Source: Mycolicibacterium fluoranthenivorans (GTDB lineage: Bacteria; Actinomycetota; Actinomycetes; Mycobacteriales; Mycobacteriaceae). From it: a DNA stretch of 64,000 nt. Of the stretch, positions 36,200 through 45,400 are shown in pieces; the stretch's first letter is position 1, and each line of letters starts with the position of its first letter. The stretch covers positions 1,240,001 through 1,304,000 of the forward strand of contig NZ_JAANOW010000001.1 in the NCBI RefSeq assembly GCF_011758805.1. Reading direction: 5' to 3'. The position numbers and the translations under genes are program-made. Below the pieces are notes generated by a model. That model did no database searches. It saw nothing but the letters and a program-made list of their open reading frames with translations, and had not been told where the DNA came from.

Positions 36200-37566
36200 T
36201 CGTTGCCCTCTTCTTTGTCGCCTTCTTTGTGTTCCCGGCTGATCTCCACCATGAAGTTCGCGAAGTAGCCGGTGAACTGCGGATCGCTCATCATCTGCCA
36301 CTTCGGCGCCAGCAGCTTCATGTACCGCTCGACGTAGAGGAACTGCTTGCCGATCAAGACCAGCTCGCGCGGCAGCTTGACGTCGTACGCGTCGGCGAGG
36401 GTGGAGAGTTGTTTCCCGATATCGGCGTAACTCATCTCGCCGAGTGAGGACATGGTCAACGGCGTGGCGAACTTCTCCAGATCCTTGGCCGCCTGGGCCT
36501 CGGGTTTGACGGTGCCCACCGCACCCATCAGCACGACGATCTTTCCGGCCGCGGCATGGTCCTTCTTCACCACCAGGGCGTAGACCAGTTCGCGCAACAG
36601 CCAGCGGGTGCGGGGGTCGATGCGGCCCATGATGCCGAAGTCGAAGAAGACGATCTTGCCGTCGTCGTCGACGTAGAGATTGCCCGCGTGCAGATCACCG
36701 TGGAACAGGCCGTGGCGCAGCCCGCCCTCGAACACGCTGAACAACAGGGCCTTCACCAGCGTCTCGCCGTCGAACCCTTTTTTGCGGATGGTCGCCACGT
36801 CATCGATGCGGGTGCCCTGGATGCGTTCCATGGTGAGCACACGTTCGCTGGTCAGGTCCCAGTAGACCTGCGCCACCCGGATGTTCTCACCGAGCGGGGA
36901 GGCGTGCATATGCGCCACCCACGCGTCCATGGACTGCGCCTCCAGGCGGAAATCCAGCTCCTCGGCCAGATTGTCGGAGAAGTCGGCGACCACATCCTGG
37001 GCGGACAGCCGCCGGCCCAGCTTGGCGAGCTCGACGACCTGCGCGCCGCGCTTGAGGATCTGCAGATCGGCGGCCACCCGGCGGCGGATGCCCGGGCGTT
37101 GGATCTTGACCACGACCTCCTCGCCGGTGTGCAGTGTGGCGTAGTGCACCTGCGCGATCGAGGCGGATGCGAAGGGGACCTCATCGAAGGACTTGAACAG
37201 GTTCTGCGGGGTGTCGCCCAGGTCTTCGACGAACAGCTTGTGCACCTGGTCCTTGTCGGCCGGCGGCACCCGGTCCAGCAGTCCGCGGAACTCCCGGGAC
37301 AGCGGCTCGCCGAACGCGCCGGGGCTGGACGCGATGATCTGGCCGAATTTGACGTAGGTGGGTCCCAGGTCGGCGAACGTCTGGGGAATCTGCTTGAGGA
37401 CCTTCTGCTGCAGACTGCCCTTGGTGAGGAGGTTGGCGACGACGCGGGCGCCGGTGCGGGTGACCTGCCAGCCGGTGGCCCCGATCCGGGCGGCCTCAAC
37501 CGGCAGGGGCACCCGATCGAGCCTGGCGACCTCGCGGTGCTTGGGTCTCGTTGGCTGAGTGCTCAT
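36196..37566 (-). CDS. ABC1/UbiB-family atypical kinase (Rv0647c-like)
   Basis: 456 residues. It contains the Ala-rich P-loop equivalent (VPFASASIAQVHYA), the invariant Lys in VVVKIQRPGIR, the HGDLHAGN catalytic loop and VFFDFGIMGR. UbiB/ADCK proteins are ATPases tied to lipid or quinone handling; the mycobacterial substrate is unknown. It is the first gene of a pair with lipG (4-bp overlap), suggesting a shared role in lipid metabolism. Confidence 0.9.
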   Translation of the reverse strand: MSTQPTRPKHREVARLDRVPLPVEAARIGATGWQVTRTGARVVANLLTKGSLQQKVLKQIPQTFADLGPTYVKFGQIIASSPGAFGEPLSREFRGLLDRVPPADKDQVHKLFVEDLGDTPQNLFKSFDEVPFASASIAQVHYATLHTGEEVVVKIQRPGIRRRVAADLQILKRGAQVVELAKLGRRLSAQDVVADFSDNLAEELDFRLEAQSMDAWVAHMHASPLGENIRVAQVYWDLTSERVLTMERIQGTRIDDVATIRKKGFDGETLVKALLFSVFEGGLRHGLFHGDLHAGNLYVDDDGKIVFFDFGIMGRIDPRTRWLLRELVYALVVKKDHAAAGKIVVLMGAVGTVKPEAQAAKDLEKFATPLTMSSLGEMSYADIGKQLSTLADAYDVKLPRELVLIGKQFLYVERYMKLLAPKWQMMSDPQFTGYFANFMVEISREHKEGDKEEGNE

Positions 37567-37618
37567 CCCTGCAGTGTCTCAAAACCGCCGGTAACGCCAA
37601 AAACTTGAGTGGTGTGCG

Positions 37619-38620
37619 TCACAGAGAGCTGGCGGCGAAACTGCGCTCGATATCGGCGCGGCTGACCTGCGGATCGGTCCCCGGGACATAGCTGGGCTCG
37701 GTGTGCGGCACGGTGGTGCCGTTCTTGACGCGCTGCTGCGCCTCCCTGAATTCGCGTGCCGGGCCGGCGGCGGTGTGCAGGCCGTTGATCGCAGACCACA
37801 CGATGGCCCGCCGGGCGGCCCGCTCGATCGGGTTGGGGTCGGTGTGACCGATCAGCTGCTTGGCCCATCTGGGCATGGTGTCGCGGATCGCCCAGTCGAT
37901 GGCGCTCTGCGGCATCGGCAGGTTGGGGCCGGTGGCCATGGCTGCGCCGTGGGTCAGCGCCAGGCGGGGCAGGTAGGAGTGCAGACAGTCCAGCGTCTCG
38001 GCCTTGGTGGTGGGCAGGTCGGTGCCGCCCAGCGCGTGGCCGACCCGGATGAACTCGCCGTAGTAGCGGTCGAGTTTCTTGCCGCGCAACGGATTCGGGT
38101 GGTACAGCTCATGGGCCGTGGCGATGCCCCACACGACGGTGGCGTAGTTCCAGCGCAGCCACTGCGGGTCGTCGGCGTCATAGGCGGCGCCGTCGGGCCG
38201 GGTGCCCTTGATGGTGTGGTGCATGGCGCGCACGGTGCGGGCCACCCGTTCGGCGGACTCGGTGTTGCCGTAGGCCGTCCCGATGAAGAAGGCGATCGAG
38301 TGCCCGAGCCGGACCGCGGCGCCCTTGGGGTCCACCGCGGGGATGGCATTGCCCTGGTCGTCCCGCTTGACCAGTCGTGAGTGGTGCATGCCCATCCAGT
38401 AGATCGACGGGTCCAGGCGTTCGATGTAGGCCGCGCACTGCAGGCCGAAGATCAGGGCCTCGGTGTGCGAGTGCACGTGCCACACCGCGCTGCCCGGGCC
38501 GAACCAGCCCGGATCGCCCGCGGGTTCGGCGAACTCCAGGCCGCGGAAGTAGTGCTTGCGGATGTCCTGATCGAACTTGCGTTGCAACAACCGCTCGACG
38601 TGCTGGTGCGGCAGATCCAT
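37619..38620 (-). CDS. DUF2236 (Lcp/MpaB-type) oxygenase-like protein
   Basis: 333 residues from ATG 38620. It matches the DUF2236 family, which includes the haem b rubber oxygenase Lcp and MpaB. Typical features are VWHVHSHTEALIFGLQ, the HHTIKG His pair and RWNYATVVWGIATAHELYH. I infer an oxidative enzyme, possibly acting on isoprenoid lipids. It is divergent from a TetR gene across a gap with two palindromic operators, so it is almost certainly TetR-controlled. Confidence 0.85.
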   Translation of the reverse strand: MDLPHQHVERLLQRKFDQDIRKHYFRGLEFAEPAGDPGWFGPGSAVWHVHSHTEALIFGLQCAAYIERLDPSIYWMGMHHSRLVKRDDQGNAIPAVDPKGAAVRLGHSIAFFIGTAYGNTESAERVARTVRAMHHTIKGTRPDGAAYDADDPQWLRWNYATVVWGIATAHELYHPNPLRGKKLDRYYGEFIRVGHALGGTDLPTTKAETLDCLHSYLPRLALTHGAAMATGPNLPMPQSAIDWAIRDTMPRWAKQLIGHTDPNPIERAARRAIVWSAINGLHTAAGPAREFREAQQRVKNGTTVPHTEPSYVPGTDPQVSRADIERSFAASSL

Positions 38621-38631
38621 GCCCACATCCC

Positions 38632-38655
38632 TTCTGGTCACGATTGTGACCAGAA
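38632..38655. promoter_or_regulatory. Perfect palindromic operator, TetR divergon
   Basis: TTCTGGTCAC-N4-GTGACCAGAA is a perfect 10-bp inverted repeat starting 12 bp upstream of the DUF2236 start codon. It is a typical TetR dimer site and likely represses DUF2236. Confidence 0.8.
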
Positions 38656-38659
38656 TACA

Positions 38660-38683
38660 TTTTGGTCACAGCCGTAGCCAGAA
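38660..38683. promoter_or_regulatory. Second, degenerate copy of the TetR operator
   Basis: TTTTGGTCAC-N4-GTAGCCAGAA matches the first operator with changes at two positions of the arms. It is centred 28 bp from the first and 13 bp from the tetR start codon. Confidence 0.65.
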
Positions 38684-38696
38684 CTAATCTGGACCG

Positions 38697-39290
38697 ATGT
38701 CGACCCCAACCCGGTGGGCGGGTGTCCCGCTGACCGACCGGCGCGCCGAGCGGCGCGGACTCCTGGTCGACGCCGCCTATGCGTTGTTCGGCGACGGTGG
38801 CGAGGCGGCCCTGTCGGTGCGTTCGGTGTGCCGGGCCGCCGGGCTGAACTCCCGGTACTTCTACGAGAGCTTCGCCGACACCGACGAGCTGCTCGGCGCG
38901 GTGTACGACAAGGTGAGTGCCGAACTCGCCAAGACGGTGGACGCGGCGATGGCATCGGCCGCCGACGCGCTGCGCGCCCGCACCAGGGCGGGTATGGCGG
39001 CGGTGCTGGACTTCGGTTCGGCGGACCCGCGCCGGGGCCGGGTGCTGTTCACCGATGCCCGGTCCAATCCCGTGCTGATCGCGCGCCGGGCCGCCACCCA
39101 GGATCTGCTGCTGGCCGCCGTGCTCGCCGAGGTGCAGCCGGGCGCCGACCCGGTGGTCGCGCGGGTCGGCGCGGCGATGTACACCGGCGCGATGGCGGAG
39201 TTGGCCCAGCAGTGGCTTGCGGGCGCGTTGGGTACGGACCTGGATGCGGTGGTCGACGCGGCGCTCGGGCTCGTGCTCGGCCGAGATTGA
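38697..39290 (+). CDS. TetR family repressor
   Basis: 197 residues from ATG 38697. It has an N-terminal helix-turn-helix (RRGLLVDAAYALFGDGGEAA, SVRSVCRAAGLNSRYFYESF) and an all-helical ligand domain. It probably regulates itself and DUF2236 through the two operators in the shared 76-bp gap. The last codons and the stop lie inside the left hairpin of the DUF559 cassette, so insertion of that element may have replaced the original C-terminus. Confidence 0.9.
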   Translation: MSTPTRWAGVPLTDRRAERRGLLVDAAYALFGDGGEAALSVRSVCRAAGLNSRYFYESFADTDELLGAVYDKVSAELAKTVDAAMASAADALRARTRAGMAAVLDFGSADPRRGRVLFTDARSNPVLIARRAATQDLLLAAVLAEVQPGADPVVARVGAAMYTGAMAELAQQWLAGALGTDLDAVVDAALGLVLGRD

Positions 39291-39339
39291 CGAAAAGGTC
39301 GTTCCCGGTGCGGTGACAGCGACCATGTCGTCGATCTCG
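39282..39339. repeat. Upstream hairpin of DUF559 cassette 1
   Basis: 58-bp element with 20-nt arms: left CGAGATTGACGAAAAGGTCG, right arm at 39320-39339 pairing at 17 of 20 positions, with an 18-nt loop. It shares its ends (GAGATNGACGAAA and TCGANCTCG) with the element at 40225-40280. The DUF559 start codon is 43 bp downstream. Confidence 0.75.
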
Positions 39340-39382
39340 ACGGAGATGGATCCGCCGGGCGGCATGGCGCGTCCAAGAAGGT

Positions 39383-40226
39383 GTGCCGGTTGCATTCGTC
39401 GGGGGTGACGCGGTGACGGCCGGGCGCCTCACCCGTGCCCAGCTTCGTCACCGCTATCGACCGATATTCCGGGGGATCTACATCCCCAAGCACCATCTGC
39501 CCTCGTTGTGGGATCGGATCGAAGGGGCGTTGCTCGTCGCGCCCGGTGCCGTGGTCGCAGGTGTGGCTGCGTCGGCGCTGCACGGGGCGAAATGGGTCGA
39601 CGATGACGTGGACGTCGAGTTGATCGCGGCATGTCGGCCTCAGCCGGGCCTCGTGGTGCGCAGGGAGGCGCTGGGTGAGGGCGAGATCATCACAGTGCGT
39701 GGGATTCGGGTGACGTCACCGGTCCGGACGGCCTTTCGACCTGGGGCGCCACCTGACCCGGGATATGGCGGTGGCCCGTCTCGACGCCCTGATGAATGCG
39801 AAGCCGTTCGCCGTCGAAGATGTCGAGCTGCTCGCAAAGGTCCATCCTGGACGGCGCTGGCTGACCCGGCTGAATTCCGCATTGCCTCTTGTCGATGGTG
39901 GTGCCGAGTCGCCGAAGGAGACGTGGTTGCGCTTGTTGTTCGCCGACGCCGGGTTGCCCACGCCCACCACGCAGTTCGTCGTCCGCACCGAGTCTGGCCG
40001 CTACGTCCGGCGGATCGACATGGCCTGGGAGAAGTTCAAGGTCGGTGCCGAGTACGACGGTCAGCAACATCTGACCGAGCGCGCGCAGTACGCGAAGGAC
40101 GTGTGGGCGAATCGCGAATTGCGCCGGCTGGATTGGCACCTCGTACACGTGATCAAGGAGGACCGCGGACGCGATGTCGTCGCGGACGCCCGCGCCGCTC
40201 TGAAGGCCCGCGGCTGGTCGGGTTGA
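39383..40226 (+). pseudogene. DUF559 (Vsr-like) protein, broken by a +1 frameshift
   Basis: Two overlapping frames form one protein. The first part (from GTG 39383: MPVAFVGGDAVTAGRLTRAQ) is the AbiEi-like winged helix and runs to TSPVRTAF. The second resumes as DLGRHLTRDM. The shift is one extra T in the TTT at 39734-39736: without it GCC-TTC-GAC-CTG reads through. The second part carries the nuclease-fold motifs RRIDMAWEKFKVGAEYDGQQ (Asp, Glu-x-Asp). It is clearly paralogous to the intact gene at 58727-59560, for example ESPKETWLRLL against [12 protein letters not shown] sequencing error cannot be excluded. The stop TGA overlaps the right hairpin. Confidence 0.82.
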
Positions 40227-40280
40227 GATCGACGAAAGGGTTGCTCACACGGTGCTGCGGACAGTCCTTTGGTCGACCTC
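40225..40280. repeat. Downstream hairpin of DUF559 cassette 1
   Basis: 56-bp element: left arm GAGATCGACGAAAGG, right arm CCTTTGGTCGACCTC, pairing at 13 of 15. It is a direct repeat of 39282-39339, with conserved ends and a diverged middle. The stop codon of the DUF559 gene overlaps its first two bases. Confidence 0.75.
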
Positions 40281-40290
40281 GGCGCCGAAG

Positions 40291-40890
40291 CTAGACCGAC
40301 GCCGGCCGCCAGCGCTTGATCCAGTCCGTCTCCGGCCATTCCTCGGCGGCGGCCAGCAACTCGTACATGGTTGCGCCGTCGACTGTTTCGCGGATGATGT
40401 CGGCGTGCCCGGCATGCCGGGACAACTCCTCGACCAGGTGCAGCAGCACCCACCGGACCGACCAGTGGTCGATGTCCTGCGGGAACCACGGCACGTCGTG
40501 GGGCACCGGCACCGGAGTGTCGAAGTCGGCGTCGGCGAACACCTGCAGGGTCGCGGCATTCTGTGCTTTCAGGGCTTCCAGGAGGCCGGGCAGGGTCTCG
40601 TCCTCGCGCATCACGTACTGCTCCTCGTATTCGGCCATGAGCTCTTCCATCGGCCTGGCATCGGGCACCGGGATGGACGGCGCGTGCGCGGCCCGTTCCG
40701 TCCAGCCCTTCTGGCAGTTGGTCACATGCTTGACCAGCCCGCCGATGGACAACGAACTGGCAGCGGGCGCGGAGCGCGCCTGCTCGTCGGTGAGTCCGTA
40801 GGCCACCGCCAGGAACGCGTCCTGCTGGAACGCCAGGAAGTTGATCAGGGTCTGGCGCTCGCCGGCGGCGGGGGCGGGCATTCCGGGCAT
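40291..40890 (-). CDS. DinB family protein
   Basis: 199 residues from ATG 40890. A four-helix DinB/YfiT-like bundle with the three metal-binding histidine regions KHVTNCQKGW, HLVEELSRHAGHADI. DinB-fold enzymes include mycothiol-, bacillithiol- and glutathione-S-transferases. It starts 1 bp after the stop of a second DinB gene, so the two are cotranscribed. The substrate is unknown. Confidence 0.88.
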   Translation of the reverse strand: MPGMPAPAAGERQTLINFLAFQQDAFLAVAYGLTDEQARSAPAASSLSIGGLVKHVTNCQKGWTERAAHAPSIPVPDARPMEELMAEYEEQYVMREDETLPGLLEALKAQNAATLQVFADADFDTPVPVPHDVPWFPQDIDHWSVRWVLLHLVEELSRHAGHADIIRETVDGATMYELLAAAEEWPETDWIKRWRPASV

Positions 40891-40891
40891 A

Positions 40892-41416
40892 TCAGTTCTC
40901 CTTCGAGTGGATGTAAAGGTCACGGATGCAGGCGATTTCCGCACCGTGGTGGATCATTTCGCGGTTGATGTGCAGGACCAGGACGGCCATCGGCTCAGCG
41001 CCGTACGGTCCTTCGGTCGGTCCGCAGGGCTTGGTCAGGTCTGCCTCGGTGAGTGCACGCACCCCCGCGATCCAGCGTGCGTACGCGTCATCGAGCTGGC
41101 GCAGCGCGCCCGCCGCGTCGGCGGCGTACTGCCAGGTCTCGTAGTCGGCGGGCGGTCCGCCGAAATGGGAGTGGCTGCGCATGGCGAGTACGCCGACGAT
41201 GACATGCGCCAGCCGCCACGCGATGGTGGTGAAGGGTTCCGGTCGTGGTGGGGGATAGGCGAAATCGACGGTCGTCCCGTTCGCACCGGGGTGCACATTC
41301 CAGCAGTCGGGCACCGGCTCCCAGAAGTACTCGTCATCGGTCAGGCCCTCGAAGCGCGGACGCAGCTGGTGTGTCCAGTGGAAGTCCAGCTGGTCGGCCA
41401 GCAGTTCGGTGTACAT
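40892..41416 (-). CDS. DinB family protein
   Basis: 174 residues from ATG 41416. It starts MYTELLADQLDFHWTHQL, with AWRLAHVIVGVLAMRSH and LHINREMIHHGAEIA supplying the expected His ligands. This subtype is the one often described as a putative DNA-damage or maleylpyruvate-isomerase-like protein. It is first in a two-gene DinB operon, divergent from a WYL regulator. Confidence 0.88.
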   Translation of the reverse strand: MYTELLADQLDFHWTHQLRPRFEGLTDDEYFWEPVPDCWNVHPGANGTTVDFAYPPPRPEPFTTIAWRLAHVIVGVLAMRSHSHFGGPPADYETWQYAADAAGALRQLDDAYARWIAGVRALTEADLTKPCGPTEGPYGAEPMAVLVLHINREMIHHGAEIACIRDLYIHSKEN

Positions 41417-41436
41417 GAACCCACACTGACATCCAT

Positions 41437-41457
41437 ATAGGACAGTTTCGGTCCTAT
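41437..41457. promoter_or_regulatory. Inverted repeat in the DinB/WYL divergent promoter
   Basis: ATAGGAC-N7-GTCCTAT is a perfect 7-bp inverted repeat (21 bp in all). It lies midway between the two divergent start codons and is the likely operator of the WYL regulator. Confidence 0.75.
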
Positions 41458-41478
41458 GAATGCGTCAGGATGGTGGAC

Positions 41479-42429
41479 ATGAGCACCGCCAGGGTCCTGC
41501 AACTGCTCGGCTTGCTGCAGTCACGCCGGGTCTGGACCTCCGAGGAGCTGGCCCAGCGCCTCGAGGTCACCACGCGCAGCGTGCGCCGCGATGTCGAGCG
41601 TCTGCGCGATCTCGGATATCCCGTGCACGCAAGCAAGGGGCACGGCGGCGGCTACCAACTCGGTGCCGGGGCCGCCCTGCCCCCGCTGCTGCTCGAGTCG
41701 GACGAGGCCGTCGCCATGGCCGTGTGCCTGCGCCTGGCCGCGGGCGGCAGCGTGGCCGGAATCGGCGAATCGGCGCTGCGTGCACTGTCCAAACTCGACC
41801 AGGTGATGCCGTCACGGTTGCGTGCCCAGGTGGCCGCGGTCCACGAAAACACCGTCACCCTGACCGCCGCCTCCGACGACGCCGTCGACCCCGACATCCT
41901 GATGACCCTGGCCCGTGCCAGCCGCGACCACGAACACATCGGTTGCGGATACGTCGACATCCGCGGCAATGCCACCGTGCGCCGCCTCGAGCCCTATCAA
42001 CTGGTCACCACCGGCCGGCGCTGGTATCTGCTGGGCTACGACCGGGACCGCGACGACTGGCGCAGCCTGCGCCTGGACCGGATGTCCGACGTCCGTGCAC
42101 TCGGCAGCACCTTCGTCCCCCGATCTGCCCCCGACGCCGCCGATTACGTGCGCCGCGCCATCAGTTCGTTGCCGTACCGCTACATCGCCCGGGTGCGCTA
42201 TCACGCCGCGCACGATGTTGTCGCCCAGACCTTTTCCGCGACGTCGGTGCAGATCGAACCGGACGGGCCCGACGCGTGCATCGTCACCACCGGCGCCGAC
42301 GATCCCGCGCGGATGGCGTTGTACCTGGCCATGCCCGGGTGTGAGTTCGAAGTCCTGGACCCGCCCGAGGTGGCCGAGGCGGTACGGGCTGCCGCCGAAC
42401 GCCTTCGCAGGGCGGCCGCGCGAACGTAA
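41479..42429 (+). CDS. HTH and WYL domain transcription regulator
   Basis: 316 residues from ATG 41479 (an ATG 9 bp upstream is also possible). It has an N-terminal DeoR-like winged helix (LLGLLQSRRVWTSEELAQRL, TTRSVRRDVERLRDLGYPV) and a WYL domain (LVTTGRRWYLLGYDRDRDDW). WYL proteins sense nucleic acid or small ligands. It probably controls itself and the divergent DinB pair. GH38 mannosidase starts 9 bp downstream, so read-through to that gene is likely. Confidence 0.92.
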   Translation: MSTARVLQLLGLLQSRRVWTSEELAQRLEVTTRSVRRDVERLRDLGYPVHASKGHGGGYQLGAGAALPPLLLESDEAVAMAVCLRLAAGGSVAGIGESALRALSKLDQVMPSRLRAQVAAVHENTVTLTAASDDAVDPDILMTLARASRDHEHIGCGYVDIRGNATVRRLEPYQLVTTGRRWYLLGYDRDRDDWRSLRLDRMSDVRALGSTFVPRSAPDAADYVRRAISSLPYRYIARVRYHAAHDVVAQTFSATSVQIEPDGPDACIVTTGADDPARMALYLAMPGCEFEVLDPPEVAEAVRAAAERLRRAAART

Positions 42430-42438
42430 GGTGCGCTC

Positions 42439-45400
42439 ATGCGTCTGACCGCAGCGGAGTCGACCGAACTGTTCGTCGGGCCGGCGGGCGCGCCGCTGCA
42501 GATCGTGCGGGTCACCTGTCAGGACGCCGCCGGCGAGACGATCCGGATCGAGGGCGAGGGCCTGCGCGGCGAGGGACCGGTCCTCGGCGACACCTGCGAG
42601 ATCCCGGTTCACGTCGACCATCCGGTCCCCGGCCAACTGCGTCAGGCGCGGGCAGGTGATCTGCCGTTCACCTTCGTCGTCGCGGAGCCCGGCTGGACGA
42701 TGCACATGATCAGCCACTTCCACTACGACCCGGTCTGGTGGAACACCCAGGCTGCCTACACCAGCGTCTGGACCGAGGATCCACCCGGCGCGTGCCGGCA
42801 GACCAACGGATTCGAACTGGTGACGGCGCATCTGGAGATGGCCCGCCGGGAGCCCGAGTACAAGTTCGTGCTCGCCGAGGTGGACTACCTCAAGCCGTTC
42901 TGGGACACCCACCCCGAGGAACGGGCCGATCTGCGCCGCTTCATCGCCGACGGCCGGATCGAGATCATGGGCGGCACCTACAACGAACCCAACACCAACC
43001 TCACCAGTCCGGAGACGGCGATCCGGAACTTCGTGGCGGGCATCGGCTTTCAGCGTGATGTGCTCGGCGCCGACCCGGCGACGGCATGGCAGCTCGACGT
43101 GTTCGGCCACGACCCGCAGTTCCCCGGGATGGCCGCCGACGCCGGGCTGACGTCCAGTTCGTGGGCCCGCGGTCCGCACCACCAGTGGGGTCCGATGGCC
43201 GATCACGGCGACCCCGAGCGCATGCAGTTCGCCAGCGAGTTCGAATGGGTGGCACCGTCCGGTCGGGGCCTGCTCACCCACTACATGCCGGCGCACTATG
43301 CGGCCGGTTGGTGGATGGACGCCTCCGCCGGCCTCGCCGAGGCGGAGCAGCAGACGTTCGGACTGTTCTCCAGCCTGAAAAAGGTTGCGCTGACTCGCAA
43401 TGTGCTCCTGCCCGTCGGTACCGACTACACCCCGCCGAACAAGTGGGTCACCCAGATCCACCGCGACTGGAACGCCCGCTACACCTGGCCGCGATTCGTG
43501 TGCGCCCTGCCCAAGGAGTTCTTCGCGGCCGTCCGGGCCGAACTGGCTGACCGGGCCGCGCTGCCTTCGGTGCAGACCCGGGACATGAACCCGATCTACA
43601 CCGGCAAGGACGTCTCCTACATCGACACCAAGCAGGCCAACCGTGCCGCCGAGAACGTGGTGTTGGAAGCCGAACGCTTCGCGGTGTTCGCCGGAACACT
43701 CTGCGGCGCCACCTATCCGCAGGCCGCGCTGGAGAAGGCCTGGGTGCAACTGGCCTACGGAGCCCACCACGACGCGATCACCGGCTCCGAATCCGACCAG
43801 GTCTATCTCGACCTGTTGACTGGCTGGCGTGATGCGTGGGAACTGGGCCGGGCCGCCCGCGACAACGCGCTTGGCCTGCTCAGCGGTGCGGTGGATGCGC
43901 CGATGGTGGTGTGGAATCCGCTGGCGCACCGCAGGTCGGATGTGGTGACCGCGCAGCTCGACCGCCCGTTCGCCGGCGTGGTGCGCGACCAGCACGGCGA
44001 CCCCGTCCCGTCGGTGTCGCACGGACACACGGTGAGCTGGCTGGCCCGCGACGTCGGGTCGCTGGGTTGGCGGGCCTACCGGCTCGATGACGACAGCCCG
44101 GGATCAGGGTGGGAGCCGTTGGACGGCAACGAGATACGCAACGAGTACCATCGAGTCCGCGTCGACCCGGCCCGCGGCGGCGGGGTGAGTTCGGTGCTCG
44201 CCGGCGGACGCGAGCTGATCGCGGGCGCCACGGTGGGCAACGAACTCGCCGTCTACGACGAGTACCCGGCACACCCGAAGGCCGGCGAGGGGCCGTGGCA
44301 CCTGCTGCCCACCGGCCCGGTGGTGTGTTCCTCGGCGTATCCCGCCGAGGTGCGGGCCTCCCGCTGCGCGCTCGGAGAGCGGCTGACCGTCCGTGGACGC
44401 ATCGACGACATCCTTCGCTACACCCAGACGATCACGCTGTGGCACGGCGTCTCGCGTATCGAATGCCGCACCACGGTTGACGAATTCACCGGCGCCGACA
44501 AGTTACTGCGGCTTCGCTGGCCGTGCCCGGTGCCCGGTGCGATGCCGGTCAGCGAGGTCGGCGACGCGGTGATCGGTCGCGGCTTCGGACTCCTGCACCC
44601 GCACGGGGCGGCGCACGCCGTCGACTCCGCGCAGTATCCGTACACACTGGACAACCCGGCATACGGCTGGTTCGGGTTGTCCTCGATGCTGCGGGTGCGC
44701 GTCGGCGCGGGGGTCCGGGCCGTATCGGTGGCCGAAGTCGTGACGCCCGAAGAACAATTCGACGTCCGCGACCTGATGGTTGCCCTCGTGCGCGCCGGCG
44801 TCACCGCCACCTGCAGCGCGGCGGACAAACCCCGCTACGGCGACCTGTCGGTGGACTCCAACCTGCCCGATGCGCGGATCGCGCTCGGATCGCCGGACGA
44901 GAATTCGTTCACCGCAGCGGTTTTGCACACTTCGCCCGAACACCGGCACGAGCTCGATCGTCAGCTCGCCGCGGGCGGCACGGCCCGGGTGTGGGTCCCC
45001 GCGGCCTCGGCGCTCGCCGACACCTGGATACCCGGTGCCGACCTGCGCGGTGTCCGCAGCTTGCCGGTCCTCATCGTCGTCGGCGATATCGGGGCGCTGG
45101 TGCGGGATCTGGCCGACGCAGAGATCGCCGTGCACCAGGACGCAGCCGCCGGGCTGACCCCGTTCGAGTCGGTGACCGTCGCGCTGTGCAACCGGGGCGT
45201 GCCCGGTTTCGCCGTCGAACCCGACGGCACGCTGCACACCTCCCTGATGCGGTCCTGCACCGGCTGGCCCTCGGGAACCTGGATCGACCCGCCACGCCGC
45301 ACCGCCCCCGACGGCTCCAACTTCCAGCTTCAGCACTGGTCGCACACCTTCGACTACGCGCTGGTGGCCAGCGAGGGGGACTGGCGTGACGCCGACATAC

